Below are positions 28,501 through 36,645 of a stretch of 64,000 nt of DNA, piece after piece. Numbering within the stretch: the first letter of the stretch is position 1; every line of letters starts with the position of its first letter. The notes beneath the pieces are model-generated. The model searched no databases, had not been told where the DNA came from, and saw nothing but the letters and a program-made list of their open reading frames with translations. Source of the DNA: Arthrobacter pascens (GTDB taxonomy: Bacteria; Actinomycetota; Actinomycetes; Actinomycetales; Micrococcaceae); NCBI RefSeq assembly GCF_017052465.1, contig NZ_JAFHKT010000136.1:1-64000 (forward strand), in the 5' to 3' direction. The position numbers and the translations under genes are program-made.

Positions 28501-28985
28501 CCGGCGCAGCGGCGTGGTGTCCCCAGGAAGCCCATCTCTTCGACTCCACGATCAGGGGCAATCTGCTGCTGGGTCGCCGGGATCGGGAGGTATCGGGGGA
28601 CGGAGACGCCGAACAGGAGATGCAGCAGGCGCTCACCGCAGTGGGCCTGGGGCCCCTGCTGGAGCGGCTTGATGACGGGCTGGACACCCGGATTGGACCC
28701 GGCGGTGCATTCCTCAGCGGTGGCGAAAGGCAGCGCCTCGCCGTGGCACGCACCCTCATGACCCGGGCCGAGGTGATCCTGCTGGATGAGCCGACCGCCC
28801 ACCTCGACGCCGAATCCGGCCGTGCGCTGATGGCGGACCTCCGCGCCGGGCTCCGTTCCCGCACGGTGGTGCTTGTGACCCACAACCCCGCGGACATCAG
28901 CCCTGATGACGCCCTGCTGGCCCTCCGCCAGAGCGGTGAATCCCCGGCAGCGGAGGAGATGGCGCCGTCGCTGACCTCCGGTTAG
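25533..28985 (+). CDS. cydDC: CydDC fusion: thiol reductant ABC exporter (two subunits in one chain)
   Basis: 1150 aa. The N-terminal half (about 1-545) is CydD-like: six helices, then an ATPase with Walker A GPSGAGKST (about 362), signature LSPGELRRVALA and Walker B VLLLDEPTAHLD. An Ala/Pro linker (about 545-590) leads into a CydC-like half with its own membrane domain, Walker A GPSGAGKST (about 962) and signature LSGGERQRLAVA. In E. coli CydD and CydC are separate proteins that export cysteine and glutathione and are needed to assemble cytochrome bd. Here they are fused, as in several actinobacteria. GTG start at 25533. Confidence 0.93.
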   Translation: MKPQFPAGPSTRAALYGLGVLAALKALALVLMGQAIASVLAGLMVRDPAWADQLVWGMAGVVLRSATVWAQGIASRRAALGVKEELRSQLLEHALRNGVRSAGPADGGLAVLATRGLDALDSYYTQYLPALVNCAAIPLLLGARILFADWVSAVVIVLTVPLVPLFMVLIGRYTEDKVQDAQAALSRLSGHMLELAKGLPVLVGLGRASAQRRALEDISEEYRSRTMGTLRTAFLSALALELIATISVAVVAVFIGVRLVHGDMALEAGLLALILAPDCYLPLRELGTAHHASDDGRAALAETTAVLDSPEQRRLDPRPAPVPSAHDLTVSGLTVSYAGRQGAAVGPLSFTAPAGRITALDGPSGAGKSTVLGVLAGTIGSGGGTAVAGTLGGFAPAGVALVPQHPVMVADTVREEILLYLAAGAPQDRLHLEKGVQECLAAAGAAHLAGKHPAELSPGELRRVALARGLARIAAGATVLLLDEPTAHLDRASADIVQAAIRDLRGRATVILVAHDRRTRELADHVVPLAAAGHTSAAAVAGPAVYAGPDDRALPAVPTAHSNAGAAAAGSSGTAQFGRTAQQPPAETVPAAGLLGRLLSPVRGRFAGAGVVGTLASLFAVALSGLSGWLILRASEQPPILYLLTAIVGVRFFGIGRAVLRYCERLVLHDAVFASLTLLRGRLWASLSRRALSLRRLLQGGNVLGVVIDDVDTVRDLLPRVVLPPVTAMAVAAAATGTSAWLVPAALPAVVAAAAVSLAVAPAVALLADRMSAGTEQSLRSGVLRRVAAALDSRAELHANGVAAPVLDRIRADDRSATRASQRSAWAEGLGQAITVAACGAGALACTALAAPHVLAGAVAAPTAAVVVLMQLALVEPFAAMTTAVRQYPALRSVLRRIGESGVLGAADTDAAASDVLSRPEPREEGRPGVELSRLAAAWPGGSPVFSGLSAVAEPGRWLAVTGPSGAGKSTLLAVMLGFLPAREGRIAVTGAAAWCPQEAHLFDSTIRGNLLLGRRDREVSGDGDAEQEMQQALTAVGLGPLLERLDDGLDTRIGPGGAFLSGGERQRLAVARTLMTRAEVILLDEPTAHLDAESGRALMADLRAGLRSRTVVLVTHNPADISPDDALLALRQSGESPAAEEMAPSLTSG

Positions 28986-28994
28986 CCTGTTCCC
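28983..28994 (+). promoter_or_regulatory. Predicted leaderless promoter -10 (TAGCCT) overlapping the cydDC stop codon
   Basis: TAGCCT (28983-28988) begins with the TAG stop of cydDC and is followed by 6 nt and the ATG at 28995. No Shine-Dalgarno is present. Confidence 0.4.
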
Positions 28995-30029
28995 ATGACG
29001 CGATCCGAGGTTGCCGACGGCTGCACCGTTGACTTTCCGCTGCTGCGCTGGAAGAGCGCCGGGAACGGGGATGTCCAGGCGTGGGCGGCCCTCATCGCCC
29101 GGACCGCGGCCGTCGAGAAGCCGGTGTGGTTTGAACACCAGCCGGAGCTGGAACAGATCATGGAGTCCCGGAAAAATCCGCCGGAGCACAACACCGTGCT
29201 GGGATTCGACCCGGACGGCGTCGTCCGGGCGTATGCGCGAATCACGAAGAACACGGACAGCGAGAAGGCGTACGGCTTTGGCTGCGTCGATCCGCAGTGG
29301 CAGCGCCGCGGCGTCGGCTCCGCCCTGCTGGAGTGGCTGGAGGCGCGGACCCGGCAGCGTTTCGCGGAGGACGCCGGGGCCGTCGGTGAGGGAACGCAGA
29401 ACGGCACTGCCACCCCACGGTTGCGGATCCACAACGAACAGCAGCACCAGCACCAGGCGGCACTCTTCACCAGCCACGGCTACGAGGTGGTGCGGTATTT
29501 CAATGAGATGCACCGGCCGCTGGCGGCGCCGTTGCCTGATGTGGTCCTGGACCCGGGGCTTGAGCTGGTGACCATGGGACCTGAACTCAGCGAGGCCGTG
29601 CGGCTGGCACACAACGAGGCCTTCCGGGACCACTGGGGCAGCGAACCCAAGGACGAGGAATCATGGGGATTCATCGTGAACGACCCCCAGGCGCGGCCCG
29701 ACCTCAGCGCGGTGGTCCTCGAGCGCAGCACCGGGACGGTGGCGGGCTACCAGTTGGCCGCCCACGACGCCGAAAGCGCGGTCACGCGGGGATTCAGCGA
29801 AGGCTACACCGACCTGCTGGGCGTGCGGCGGGAGTTCCGCGGCCGCGGCATCGCCAGTGCCCTGCTCGCGGATGCCATGCGGCGCTTCGCTGCGGAAGGA
29901 TTCGATGTCGCCTCGCTGGACGTCGACTCCGAAAATCCCACGGGCGCGCTGGCGCTGTACCTCAAAATGGGCTATAAACCCGTCAACCAGAGCCTGGCCT
30001 GGCACAAAGCGCTGGGCCAGCCTGCCTGA
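28995..30029 (+). CDS. Tandem GNAT-family N-acetyltransferase
   Basis: 344 aa. Two GNAT domains are visible: the first with an acetyl-CoA loop VDPQWQRRGVGSALLEWLE, the second with VRREFRGRGIASALLADAMRRF and the C-terminal NPTGALALYLKMGYK. The double-GNAT layout is shared with mycothiol synthase MshD, but I do not see enough to claim that; other tandem GNATs are common in actinobacteria. It starts 9 bp after cydDC with no ribosome-binding site, suggesting its own leaderless promoter. Confidence 0.8.
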   Translation: MTRSEVADGCTVDFPLLRWKSAGNGDVQAWAALIARTAAVEKPVWFEHQPELEQIMESRKNPPEHNTVLGFDPDGVVRAYARITKNTDSEKAYGFGCVDPQWQRRGVGSALLEWLEARTRQRFAEDAGAVGEGTQNGTATPRLRIHNEQQHQHQAALFTSHGYEVVRYFNEMHRPLAAPLPDVVLDPGLELVTMGPELSEAVRLAHNEAFRDHWGSEPKDEESWGFIVNDPQARPDLSAVVLERSTGTVAGYQLAAHDAESAVTRGFSEGYTDLLGVRREFRGRGIASALLADAMRRFAAEGFDVASLDVDSENPTGALALYLKMGYKPVNQSLAWHKALGQPA

Positions 30030-30038
30030 GCGGCAGAG

Positions 30039-30557
30039 CTATCCGTCCACGTCGGCAAGGTGGTGGGCCACGTCGTGCAGGAAATACTGCGCGAGGGTCA
30101 GGACCGTGAATTCCGAACCGTTGCTGCGGAGCCCGGTCCTGCCCCACTGGGATTCCTTGACCCGGGCGAAGGATGCCGCCACCTGTTGGCCCTCGGCCGT
30201 CAGTTCGGCGCTGACCACGGCGGGGTCTGAGCCCGCGTAGTCGTTCTCCACGGCCGTCCGGTCCTGGTCCCAGTTCTCGAACTTCGCGTGGTCATCGGTG
30301 AGCATCAGGTTCAGCCGCCTGTCGAAGAGGCTGAAGACGTCCCGGACGTGGCAGGCATATTCCAGCGGCGACCAGGTGCTGTCATCGGGGCGCTCTGCGG
30401 CGTCCGGGCGGCGGAGCACGGCGCGCCAGCGCGGGAGCATGCTTTCCACGCTGCCGGGCACGGTGGACGGCGTGACCGTCGACGCTTCGAAACCGCATTC
30501 GCTGCACGGGCGGGAAAGGACCCAGGTCCAGTCTTTTTCATCCGGAATGATAGGCAT
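30039..30557 (-). CDS. DinB-like four-helix metal-binding protein
   Basis: 172 aa. The DinB/YfiT fold is suggested by the first His in YACHVRDVFSLFDRR and the C-terminal HDVAHHLADV, which supply the usual three-His metal site. The N-terminus adds a SRPCSECGFEAS cysteine pair that is common in the actinobacterial subgroup. Related enzymes are mycothiol-dependent transferases, so a thiol transferase role is possible but inferred. It begins 9 bp after the parC stop with no Shine-Dalgarno; a TAGACT hexamer overlapping that stop may be a leaderless promoter. Confidence 0.78.
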   Translation of the reverse strand: MPIIPDEKDWTWVLSRPCSECGFEASTVTPSTVPGSVESMLPRWRAVLRRPDAAERPDDSTWSPLEYACHVRDVFSLFDRRLNLMLTDDHAKFENWDQDRTAVENDYAGSDPAVVSAELTAEGQQVAASFARVKESQWGRTGLRSNGSEFTVLTLAQYFLHDVAHHLADVDG

Positions 30558-30569
30558 GCCAGTAGTCTA
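30558..30569 (-). promoter_or_regulatory. Predicted leaderless promoter -10 (TAGACT) overlapping the parC stop codon
   Basis: On the minus strand TAGACT (30569-30564) includes the parC TAG stop and is followed by 6 nt and the ATG at 30557. Confidence 0.4.
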
Positions 30570-33110
30570 GGCTTCCTCGGTCCGGGCGTCCTGGGTCTCG
30601 GGCTCCGCCCACGTCATGCTGGGGCCGATGGCCTCCACGGCCTGGGACAGCGGAATGCCCGAGCCGTCCCTGCGTCCGTGCTCCTGGGGCAGGGAACGCG
30701 CCACACCGGCCAGGGATGACGCCTTCGCCGGGCCGTGGCCCGCCCAGGCCTGCAGCAGGGTGTCTTCGCCCTTGAGGAAGCGGTGCGCCCGGACTCCGCC
30801 CGTGGCCCGGCCCTTGGCCGGGTATTCGGAAAACGCGGTGACCTTCGCGGCTCCCGGCGCGGTGCCCGGCAGGGCGCCGTCGGTCCCGGAAATAGTGACG
30901 ACGACGGCGGCGTCGTCGCCGGGGGCAACGGCACCGAAGAAGATCACCTGGTCGCCGGAGGCCAGTTTGATGCCCGCCATGCCGCCGGCGGTCCGCCCTT
31001 GGGGACGGACGCTGCCAGCGCTGAACCGCAGCAGCTGCGCCTGGCGGGTCAGGAACACCAGGTCGGTGTCGTCGCCCGCGGGGGCCACGCCCACCACCGT
31101 GTCCTTGTCCTTTAGCGCGATGGCGTCCCAGTCCTCCCGGTTGAGCGGGTAGTCAGGCTGCACCCGCTTGATGACGCCCTGGGCCGTTCCGAACGCGAGC
31201 ACTTCGTCCAGCGGCGCGAAAGCCACGAGGGTCTCGCCCTTCAGCAGGGTGATGAAGTCCCTGGCCGGGACGCCGCCGGCCAGGTTGGGCAGCCCGGACA
31301 TCGGGGGCAGGACGGGCATGTCCACCACCTGGATGCGCAGCATGCGCCCCTGGGAGGTCACGGCCGCTATCTCGCCCCGGGCTGAGGTCTTGACCACGGA
31401 GCGGAACACGTCGTGCTTCGAACGCGGTCCGGACTCCGCGAGGCTGTCCTGGTTGGAGGTCCTGGCAATCTGGCCGGACGCCGTGAGGATGGCCCAGCAG
31501 GGATCGTCGGCGATTTCGAGGGCGAGCGGTACAGCTTTGCCCTTGACCCCTGCCTTGCCCAGGTCACCGGCGGCTGCGGCGGCGACGGTGGGGGAGACCG
31601 CCTCGGATTCCAGGAGCACGGTGCGGCGGGGTGTGCCGTATTTCTCCGCGATCTCGGCCAGCTCGCCGGACACCAGGTCGCGCAGCAGCTGGTCCGATCC
31701 GAGGATGGCTTCGAGTTCCTCAATCTCGCGGCGGAGCTCGTCCTGCTCCTTCTCCAGTTCGATCCGGGAGTACTTGGTCAGCTGGCGGAGGCGGAGTTCC
31801 AGGATGTAGTTGGCCTGGATCTCGGAGAGGTCGTAGATGGACATCAGCCGTTCCCTGGCCGCCGACGCCTCATCCGAGGACCGGATGATCTGGATGACCT
31901 CATCGATGTCCACGATGGCGATGAGGAGGCCCTCCACCAGGTGCAGGCGGTCCTTCTTCTTGCCGAGCCGGAACGCCGTCCGGCGGCGCACCACGTTGAG
32001 GCGGTGGTCCACATAGACGGTGAGCAGCTGGAGCAGGCCCAGGGTCTGCGGCTGCCCGTCCACGAGGGTGACGTTGTTGATGCCGAAGGAGTCTTCCATC
32101 GGCGAGTAGCGGTAGAGCTGCTGAAGCACGGCGTTCGGGTTGAAGCCGTTTTTCAGCTCGATGACCAGGCGCAGGCCGTGCTTGCGGTCGGTGAGGTCGA
32201 CAATGTCGCTGATGCCGGTCAGCTTCTTGCTGTTGACCGCGTCCTTGATCTTCTCGATCACCTTCTCCGGGCCCACCATGTACGGCAGTTCGGTGACCAC
32301 CAGGCCGGTGCGGCGCGCGGACAGCTGCTCCACCTCCACTTTGGCGCGGGTCTTGAAGGAGCCCCGGCCGCCGGCGTACGCGTCGCGGATGCCGTCCAGG
32401 CCAACGATCCGGCCGCCCGTGGGAAGGTCGGGACCGGGTACGAACCGCATGATGTCCTCGAGGGTGGCATCCGGGTTGGCGATGAGGTGCCGCGCCGCGG
32501 AGATCACCTCCACCAGGTTGTGGGGCGCCATGTTGGTGGCCATGCCCACGGCAATGCCGGTGGCGCCGTTGACCAGCAGGTTGGGGAATGCCGCCGGCAG
32601 GACATCCGGCTGGGTGAGCTGGTTGTCGTAGTTCGGAACGAAGTCCACCACGTCCTCGTCGAGGTGGTCGGTCATCGTGAGCGCGGCCGCCGCGAGGCGG
32701 GCCTCCGTGTAGCGCGGCGCCGCCGGACCGTCGTCGAGCGATCCGAAGTTGCCGTGGCCGTCGATCAGCGGAAGCCGCAGCGAGAAGTCCTGGGCCATGC
32801 GGACCATCGCGTCGTAGATGGCGGTGTCGCCGTGCGGGTGCAGCTTGCCCATGACCTCGCCCACCACGCGGGCGCTCTTGACGTGGCCGCGGTCCGGCCG
32901 CAGGCCCATGTCACTCATCATGTACAGGATGCGTCGCTGCACCGGCTTGAGGCCGTCGCGGGCATCGGGAAGCGCCCGGGAATAGATGACGGAATAGGCG
33001 TACTCCAGGAAGGAGCCTTCCATTTCGGAAGTGACGTCTATGTCGACGATGTTTTCGGTGTAGTCCTGGACGATTTCCGCGGACGGGGTGGAACTTTGGC
33101 GGCGGGCCAT
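30567..33110 (-). CDS. parC: DNA topoisomerase IV subunit A
   Basis: 847 aa. The N-terminal winged-helix/tower region contains the catalytic tyrosine in APRYTEARL (Y134) and the [38 protein letters not shown] stretch. A coiled tower ([20 protein letters not shown]) follows, then the C-terminal beta-pinwheel. The classical GyrA box (QRRGGRG) is not evident; [13 protein letters not shown] is the nearest repeat, which favours ParC over GyrA. It should pair with ParE (19049-21157). ATG at 33110. It is divergent from the GNAT/acyl-CoA synthetase gene, with 56 bp between. Confidence 0.9.
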   Translation of the reverse strand: MARRQSSTPSAEIVQDYTENIVDIDVTSEMEGSFLEYAYSVIYSRALPDARDGLKPVQRRILYMMSDMGLRPDRGHVKSARVVGEVMGKLHPHGDTAIYDAMVRMAQDFSLRLPLIDGHGNFGSLDDGPAAPRYTEARLAAAALTMTDHLDEDVVDFVPNYDNQLTQPDVLPAAFPNLLVNGATGIAVGMATNMAPHNLVEVISAARHLIANPDATLEDIMRFVPGPDLPTGGRIVGLDGIRDAYAGGRGSFKTRAKVEVEQLSARRTGLVVTELPYMVGPEKVIEKIKDAVNSKKLTGISDIVDLTDRKHGLRLVIELKNGFNPNAVLQQLYRYSPMEDSFGINNVTLVDGQPQTLGLLQLLTVYVDHRLNVVRRRTAFRLGKKKDRLHLVEGLLIAIVDIDEVIQIIRSSDEASAARERLMSIYDLSEIQANYILELRLRQLTKYSRIELEKEQDELRREIEELEAILGSDQLLRDLVSGELAEIAEKYGTPRRTVLLESEAVSPTVAAAAAGDLGKAGVKGKAVPLALEIADDPCWAILTASGQIARTSNQDSLAESGPRSKHDVFRSVVKTSARGEIAAVTSQGRMLRIQVVDMPVLPPMSGLPNLAGGVPARDFITLLKGETLVAFAPLDEVLAFGTAQGVIKRVQPDYPLNREDWDAIALKDKDTVVGVAPAGDDTDLVFLTRQAQLLRFSAGSVRPQGRTAGGMAGIKLASGDQVIFFGAVAPGDDAAVVVTISGTDGALPGTAPGAAKVTAFSEYPAKGRATGGVRAHRFLKGEDTLLQAWAGHGPAKASSLAGVARSLPQEHGRRDGSGIPLSQAVEAIGPSMTWAEPETQDARTEEA

Positions 33111-33148
33111 GGGGCTGGTGGATCCTTTTTGGGGTGCACTTCGGGAGT

Positions 33149-33166
33149 CTTAGCTAGGCTAAGCCT
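33149..33166 (+). promoter_or_regulatory. Predicted leaderless promoter with a dyad over the -10
   Basis: TAGGCT (33155-33160) is followed by 6 nt and the ATG at 33167. A dyad CTTAGC-TAG-GCTAAG (33149-33163) covers the -10; it partly resembles DtxR/IdeR half-sites but does not match the 19-bp consensus. Confidence 0.45.
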
Positions 33167-35857
33167 ATGGTGGAACAGCCCGCGGACGGCGTATATCCGG
33201 AATATTGGGAAGCCGATGTCGTCCTGCGGGACGGCGGAACGGCACACCTGCGGCCCATTCATCCTTCAGATGCGGACGCCGTTCAGGCTTTCCATGCCGG
33301 ACAGTCGCAGAACTCAATCTACATGCGGTTCTTCGCGTTCAAAGCACGGCTGTCGAGCAAGGAGCTCAAACGGTTCACGGAGGTGGACTACCGCAACCGG
33401 GTGGCCTTCGTGATCACCATTGGCGGCGAAATCATCGGAATCGGCCGTTATGACCGGCTCGACGACCCTTCCGAAGCCGAGGTGGCCTTCAACATCGCCG
33501 ACAAGCACCAGGGCCGCGGCATCGGCTCCATCCTGCTGGAACATCTGGCCGCCGCTGCCCGTGAAAACGGCATCCGGCGGTTCAGCGCCGAGGTCCTGCC
33601 TGAGAACCGCAAAATGCTGATGGTCTTTTCGGACGCCGGCTATGACGTCAAACGGCATTTCGACGACGGCGTGGTCAGCCTTGAGTTCAACATCGACCCC
33701 ACCGACAAATCACGCGCCGTGATGGAGTCCCGGGAACACCGCGCGGAGGCGAGGAGCGTGCAGGACCTGATGGCGCCGTCGTCGGTCGCGGTGATCGGGG
33801 CGAGCCGCAAGTGGGGCACCGTCGGCTACCAGCTCCTTGAGCACATCATCGAGGGTGGGTTCACCGGCCCCGTCTACGCCATCAACCCGGAAGCGCTGGA
33901 GCTGGCCGGGATGCTGTCCTTCGGGAAGCTGTCGGAGGTGCCCGGCCCGGTGCAGCTGGCCATCGTGGCCGTGCCCTACGAGGAAGTCCCCAAGGTGGTG
34001 GACGAGTGCGCCGCGGCCGGAGTCAAGGGAATCGTAGTGGCATCGGCCGGGTTCGCGGAAGACGGGGACCGCGGCCTCGTGCGCCAGCAGGCACTCGTCC
34101 GGCAGGCCAGGGCCAACGGCATGCGGGTCATCGGACCGGCATCGCTGGGCATGGTGAACACCCATCCTGCCGTGTCACTGAACGCGTCGATGGCGCCCAC
34201 CCTGGCCAGGCGCGGGGGACTGGGGCTCTTCAGCCAGTCCGCCGCGATCGGCGTTGCCCTGTACGCGGCGTCAAGCCGGCGACGCGTCGGCATCTCCACG
34301 TTCCTCTCCGCCGGCAACCGGGCGGACGTCTCCGGCAACGACATGATGCAGTTCTGGGAGGACGACGCCGACACCACCGCCGTGGGCCTGTACCTGGAGT
34401 CGATCGGCAACCCGCGCAAGTTCTCGCGGCTGGCGCGCCGCCTGGCCCTCACCAAGCCCGTCATCGTCGCCAAGTCCAACTCCATGGGCCTGCAGCTGCC
34501 GCCCGGGCACGCGGTGCGCACCACCCAGGCTCCGGGCGGAGCCCTCGACGCCATGATGCGCCAGGCCGGGGTGATCCGGGTGGAGACCATCGAACAGCTC
34601 ATGGACGTCGCGCAGATCGTCTCCGCCCAGCCGTTGCCCAGGGGCGCCGGCGTGGCCGTATTCAGCAATTCAGGCGCCTTGGGCAAGGTCGTGGCGGACA
34701 GCGCAACGGCCCACGGCCTGGGCGTGGAGGCGCTTGTGGCTGACCTGGACCTCGACGCCGGCATGTCCCTCGCCCTGCCCGAACTGGAGCGCCGGCTGCG
34801 CGAAACGCTTGCCCGCGACGACGTGCACGCGGCGGTGGTGGCGTTCCTGCCGGCCAGGGGGCTGACGGTCGAGAAGATCGCGGGCGCGCTCGCCGGCTGC
34901 TCGGCCGGGGCCGGGAAACCTGTTGTCGCGGCATTCACCGGCATCCTGGACCCGTCCGTCTACGTGGAGGGCATGGTGGGGGATGCGGCCCCAGCCGCGC
35001 CGGTCCCGTGCTACTCGAATCCGGGAGCCGCCGTCGCAGCGTTGTCCGCGGTGGTGCGCTACGCCGAGTGGGCCCACCGGGACCAGGGACTCTTCGCGGA
35101 CCCGCAGGGCTGCGACGCCGAAGCCGTGCATGCCGATCTTGAACTGCTGCTCAAGGACGTCCGGGGCGAGCAGCTGAAGGAGCTGGACCCGGCGGACGCC
35201 GCCCGCCTGCTGGGGCACTACGGGATCACGGTGCTGCCCTCCGAGGGTTTCGTGACAGCAGATGAAGCGGTGGCAGCGGCGGACCGGCTGGGCTGGCCCG
35301 TGGCGCTGAAGACCACGGATCCCACGCTGCGGCACAGGCTCGACCTGGGCGGCGTGCGGCTGGACATCCAGGATCCGGAGTCCCTGCGGCTGAACATCCT
35401 GCAAATGCGGCGTGCGCTCGAGCCCTACGGCTCGTCGTCGCTGGAGGTGCAGGCCATGGCGCCGGTGGGCCAGGCCTGCACGTTCCGTGCCATCGAGGAC
35501 CCGCTGCTGGGGCCGGTGGTCTCGTTCGGGCTGGCGGGCGACGCCGTAAACCTGCTCGACGACTGGGCGCACCGCGTGCCGCCGCTGTCCGCCGCGGATC
35601 TTCGCGACTTCATCCGCAGTCCCCGCGCCTCCCGCAAGCTGTTCGGCTACCAGGGGCTGCCCGCCGTCGACGTTGCCGCGCTCGAAGACCTGGCGGCCCG
35701 CCTGAGCCGGCTGAAGGACACCCACCCGGAAATTGCGCTGGTGGAGTTCAACCCGGTCCTGGCCACCCCGCAGGGGGTGTTCATCCTCGCGGCGGACGTC
35801 CGGATCGGCAACGCCGCCCAGCGTACCGACAGCGCCCGGAGGGCCATGCGCAACTAA
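33167..35857 (+). CDS. GNAT acetyltransferase fused to an ADP-forming acyl-CoA synthetase-like protein (Pat-type)
   Basis: 896 aa. An N-terminal GNAT domain (about 15-180; acetyl-CoA loop HQGRGIGSILLEHLA) is followed by a CoA-binding domain (VAVIGASRKWGTVGYQLLEHI), two succinyl-CoA-ligase-like domains and an ATP-grasp domain (about 660-890, ALKTTDPTLRHRLDLGGVRLDI). Such fusions are protein lysine acetyltransferases (Pat/PatZ type) that often silence acetyl-CoA synthetase. In PatZ the domain order is reversed, GNAT at the C-terminus. The phosphohistidine region (PGHAVRTTQAP) is divergent, so the synthetase half may be only regulatory. Confidence 0.85.
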   Translation: MVEQPADGVYPEYWEADVVLRDGGTAHLRPIHPSDADAVQAFHAGQSQNSIYMRFFAFKARLSSKELKRFTEVDYRNRVAFVITIGGEIIGIGRYDRLDDPSEAEVAFNIADKHQGRGIGSILLEHLAAAARENGIRRFSAEVLPENRKMLMVFSDAGYDVKRHFDDGVVSLEFNIDPTDKSRAVMESREHRAEARSVQDLMAPSSVAVIGASRKWGTVGYQLLEHIIEGGFTGPVYAINPEALELAGMLSFGKLSEVPGPVQLAIVAVPYEEVPKVVDECAAAGVKGIVVASAGFAEDGDRGLVRQQALVRQARANGMRVIGPASLGMVNTHPAVSLNASMAPTLARRGGLGLFSQSAAIGVALYAASSRRRVGISTFLSAGNRADVSGNDMMQFWEDDADTTAVGLYLESIGNPRKFSRLARRLALTKPVIVAKSNSMGLQLPPGHAVRTTQAPGGALDAMMRQAGVIRVETIEQLMDVAQIVSAQPLPRGAGVAVFSNSGALGKVVADSATAHGLGVEALVADLDLDAGMSLALPELERRLRETLARDDVHAAVVAFLPARGLTVEKIAGALAGCSAGAGKPVVAAFTGILDPSVYVEGMVGDAAPAAPVPCYSNPGAAVAALSAVVRYAEWAHRDQGLFADPQGCDAEAVHADLELLLKDVRGEQLKELDPADAARLLGHYGITVLPSEGFVTADEAVAAADRLGWPVALKTTDPTLRHRLDLGGVRLDIQDPESLRLNILQMRRALEPYGSSSLEVQAMAPVGQACTFRAIEDPLLGPVVSFGLAGDAVNLLDDWAHRVPPLSAADLRDFIRSPRASRKLFGYQGLPAVDVAALEDLAARLSRLKDTHPEIALVEFNPVLATPQGVFILAADVRIGNAAQRTDSARRAMRN

Positions 35858-35900
35858 GCGCTGGTTAGCATGTGCCAAGCCGATCTGTGAAAATGGGGAA

Positions 35901-36644
35901 ATGAGCTCCCAGCCTCCCACCTCGAAGCCTCAAGCACCGGACCACAGCCCCCAGGCTTCCATCCACCACAGCTCACACAACCACACCGCCCAGGGCCAGA
36001 GCCTGGACGGGGCACTGCAGCAGGCGGCCTTCTACCCCAGGCTCGTGGCCGACGTCGTCGACGACGCACTCGACGGCCGGGATTGCCTTGCCCACCTGGT
36101 TCACCTCGAAACACACTTTGACCGGGCCGAAGTCCGGCGGCACATTACGGTGCTGGTACTGACCGAGGACATGCTCGTGATCACCCACGTGGACGACCAG
36201 CAGCTCGACGATGCGGGCGAACAGATCGTCGCGCAGATTTCCACCGAGTCCGTGCCCGTGGCGCAGATCCGCTCCGTGGTGCTGAGCTACATGTACTCCC
36301 AGCCGCAGAACTACAAGCCGTCGGACCCCGTCCGCGAGGTCACCCTGTCCATCGCCTGGTCCGGCGGGCAACGGCTCGAGATGGGCCCGGCCAGCTGCGG
36401 CGACCCACAGTGCGAGGCCGACCACGGGTACAGCGGAACCATCGCCCAGGAGGACATCGTGCTGCGTATCTCTGCCGAGGCGGATGGCCTGCAGGCTGTC
36501 CAGGACGCCAAGCTTTTTGCCCGCGCCCTGCGTGCCGTGAACACGGGTTCGTCTGCCCCCGTCCCGCACGGGGGCAGGGCGCCGCAGCCGCGCCCCCGGA
36601 TGGGTGTGTTCTCCAGCCGCCTCAGCCGCGGACACCAGCGCTGA
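35901..36644 (+). CDS. DUF5998-family protein
   Basis: 247 aa, cytosolic. After a Ser/His/Pro-rich start the conserved core runs LVADVVDDALDGRDCLAHLVHLETHFDRAEVRRHITVLVLTEDMLVITHVDD through a Cys pair in GPASCGDPQCEADHGYSG. The C-terminus is Pro/Arg-rich. I recognise the family as a conserved actinobacterial unknown. Start at the ATG 35901, preceded by GGGGAA; the frame upstream (from 35733) is antisense-like overlap with the previous gene. It ends 1 bp before the next gene, so the pair is translationally coupled. Confidence 0.8.
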   Translation: MSSQPPTSKPQAPDHSPQASIHHSSHNHTAQGQSLDGALQQAAFYPRLVADVVDDALDGRDCLAHLVHLETHFDRAEVRRHITVLVLTEDMLVITHVDDQQLDDAGEQIVAQISTESVPVAQIRSVVLSYMYSQPQNYKPSDPVREVTLSIAWSGGQRLEMGPASCGDPQCEADHGYSGTIAQEDIVLRISAEADGLQAVQDAKLFARALRAVNTGSSAPVPHGGRAPQPRPRMGVFSSRLSRGHQR

Positions 36645-36645
36645 G

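Noticed and set aside
28995..30029. Tandem GNAT as mycothiol synthase MshD
   Set aside because: The double-GNAT layout matches, but no MshD-specific motif was recognised and the context gives no support.
33149..33163. DtxR/IdeR box upstream of the Pat-type gene
   Set aside because: Only the central TTAG/CTAA resembles the 19-bp consensus and the register is off by one; kept only as a dyad of unknown use.
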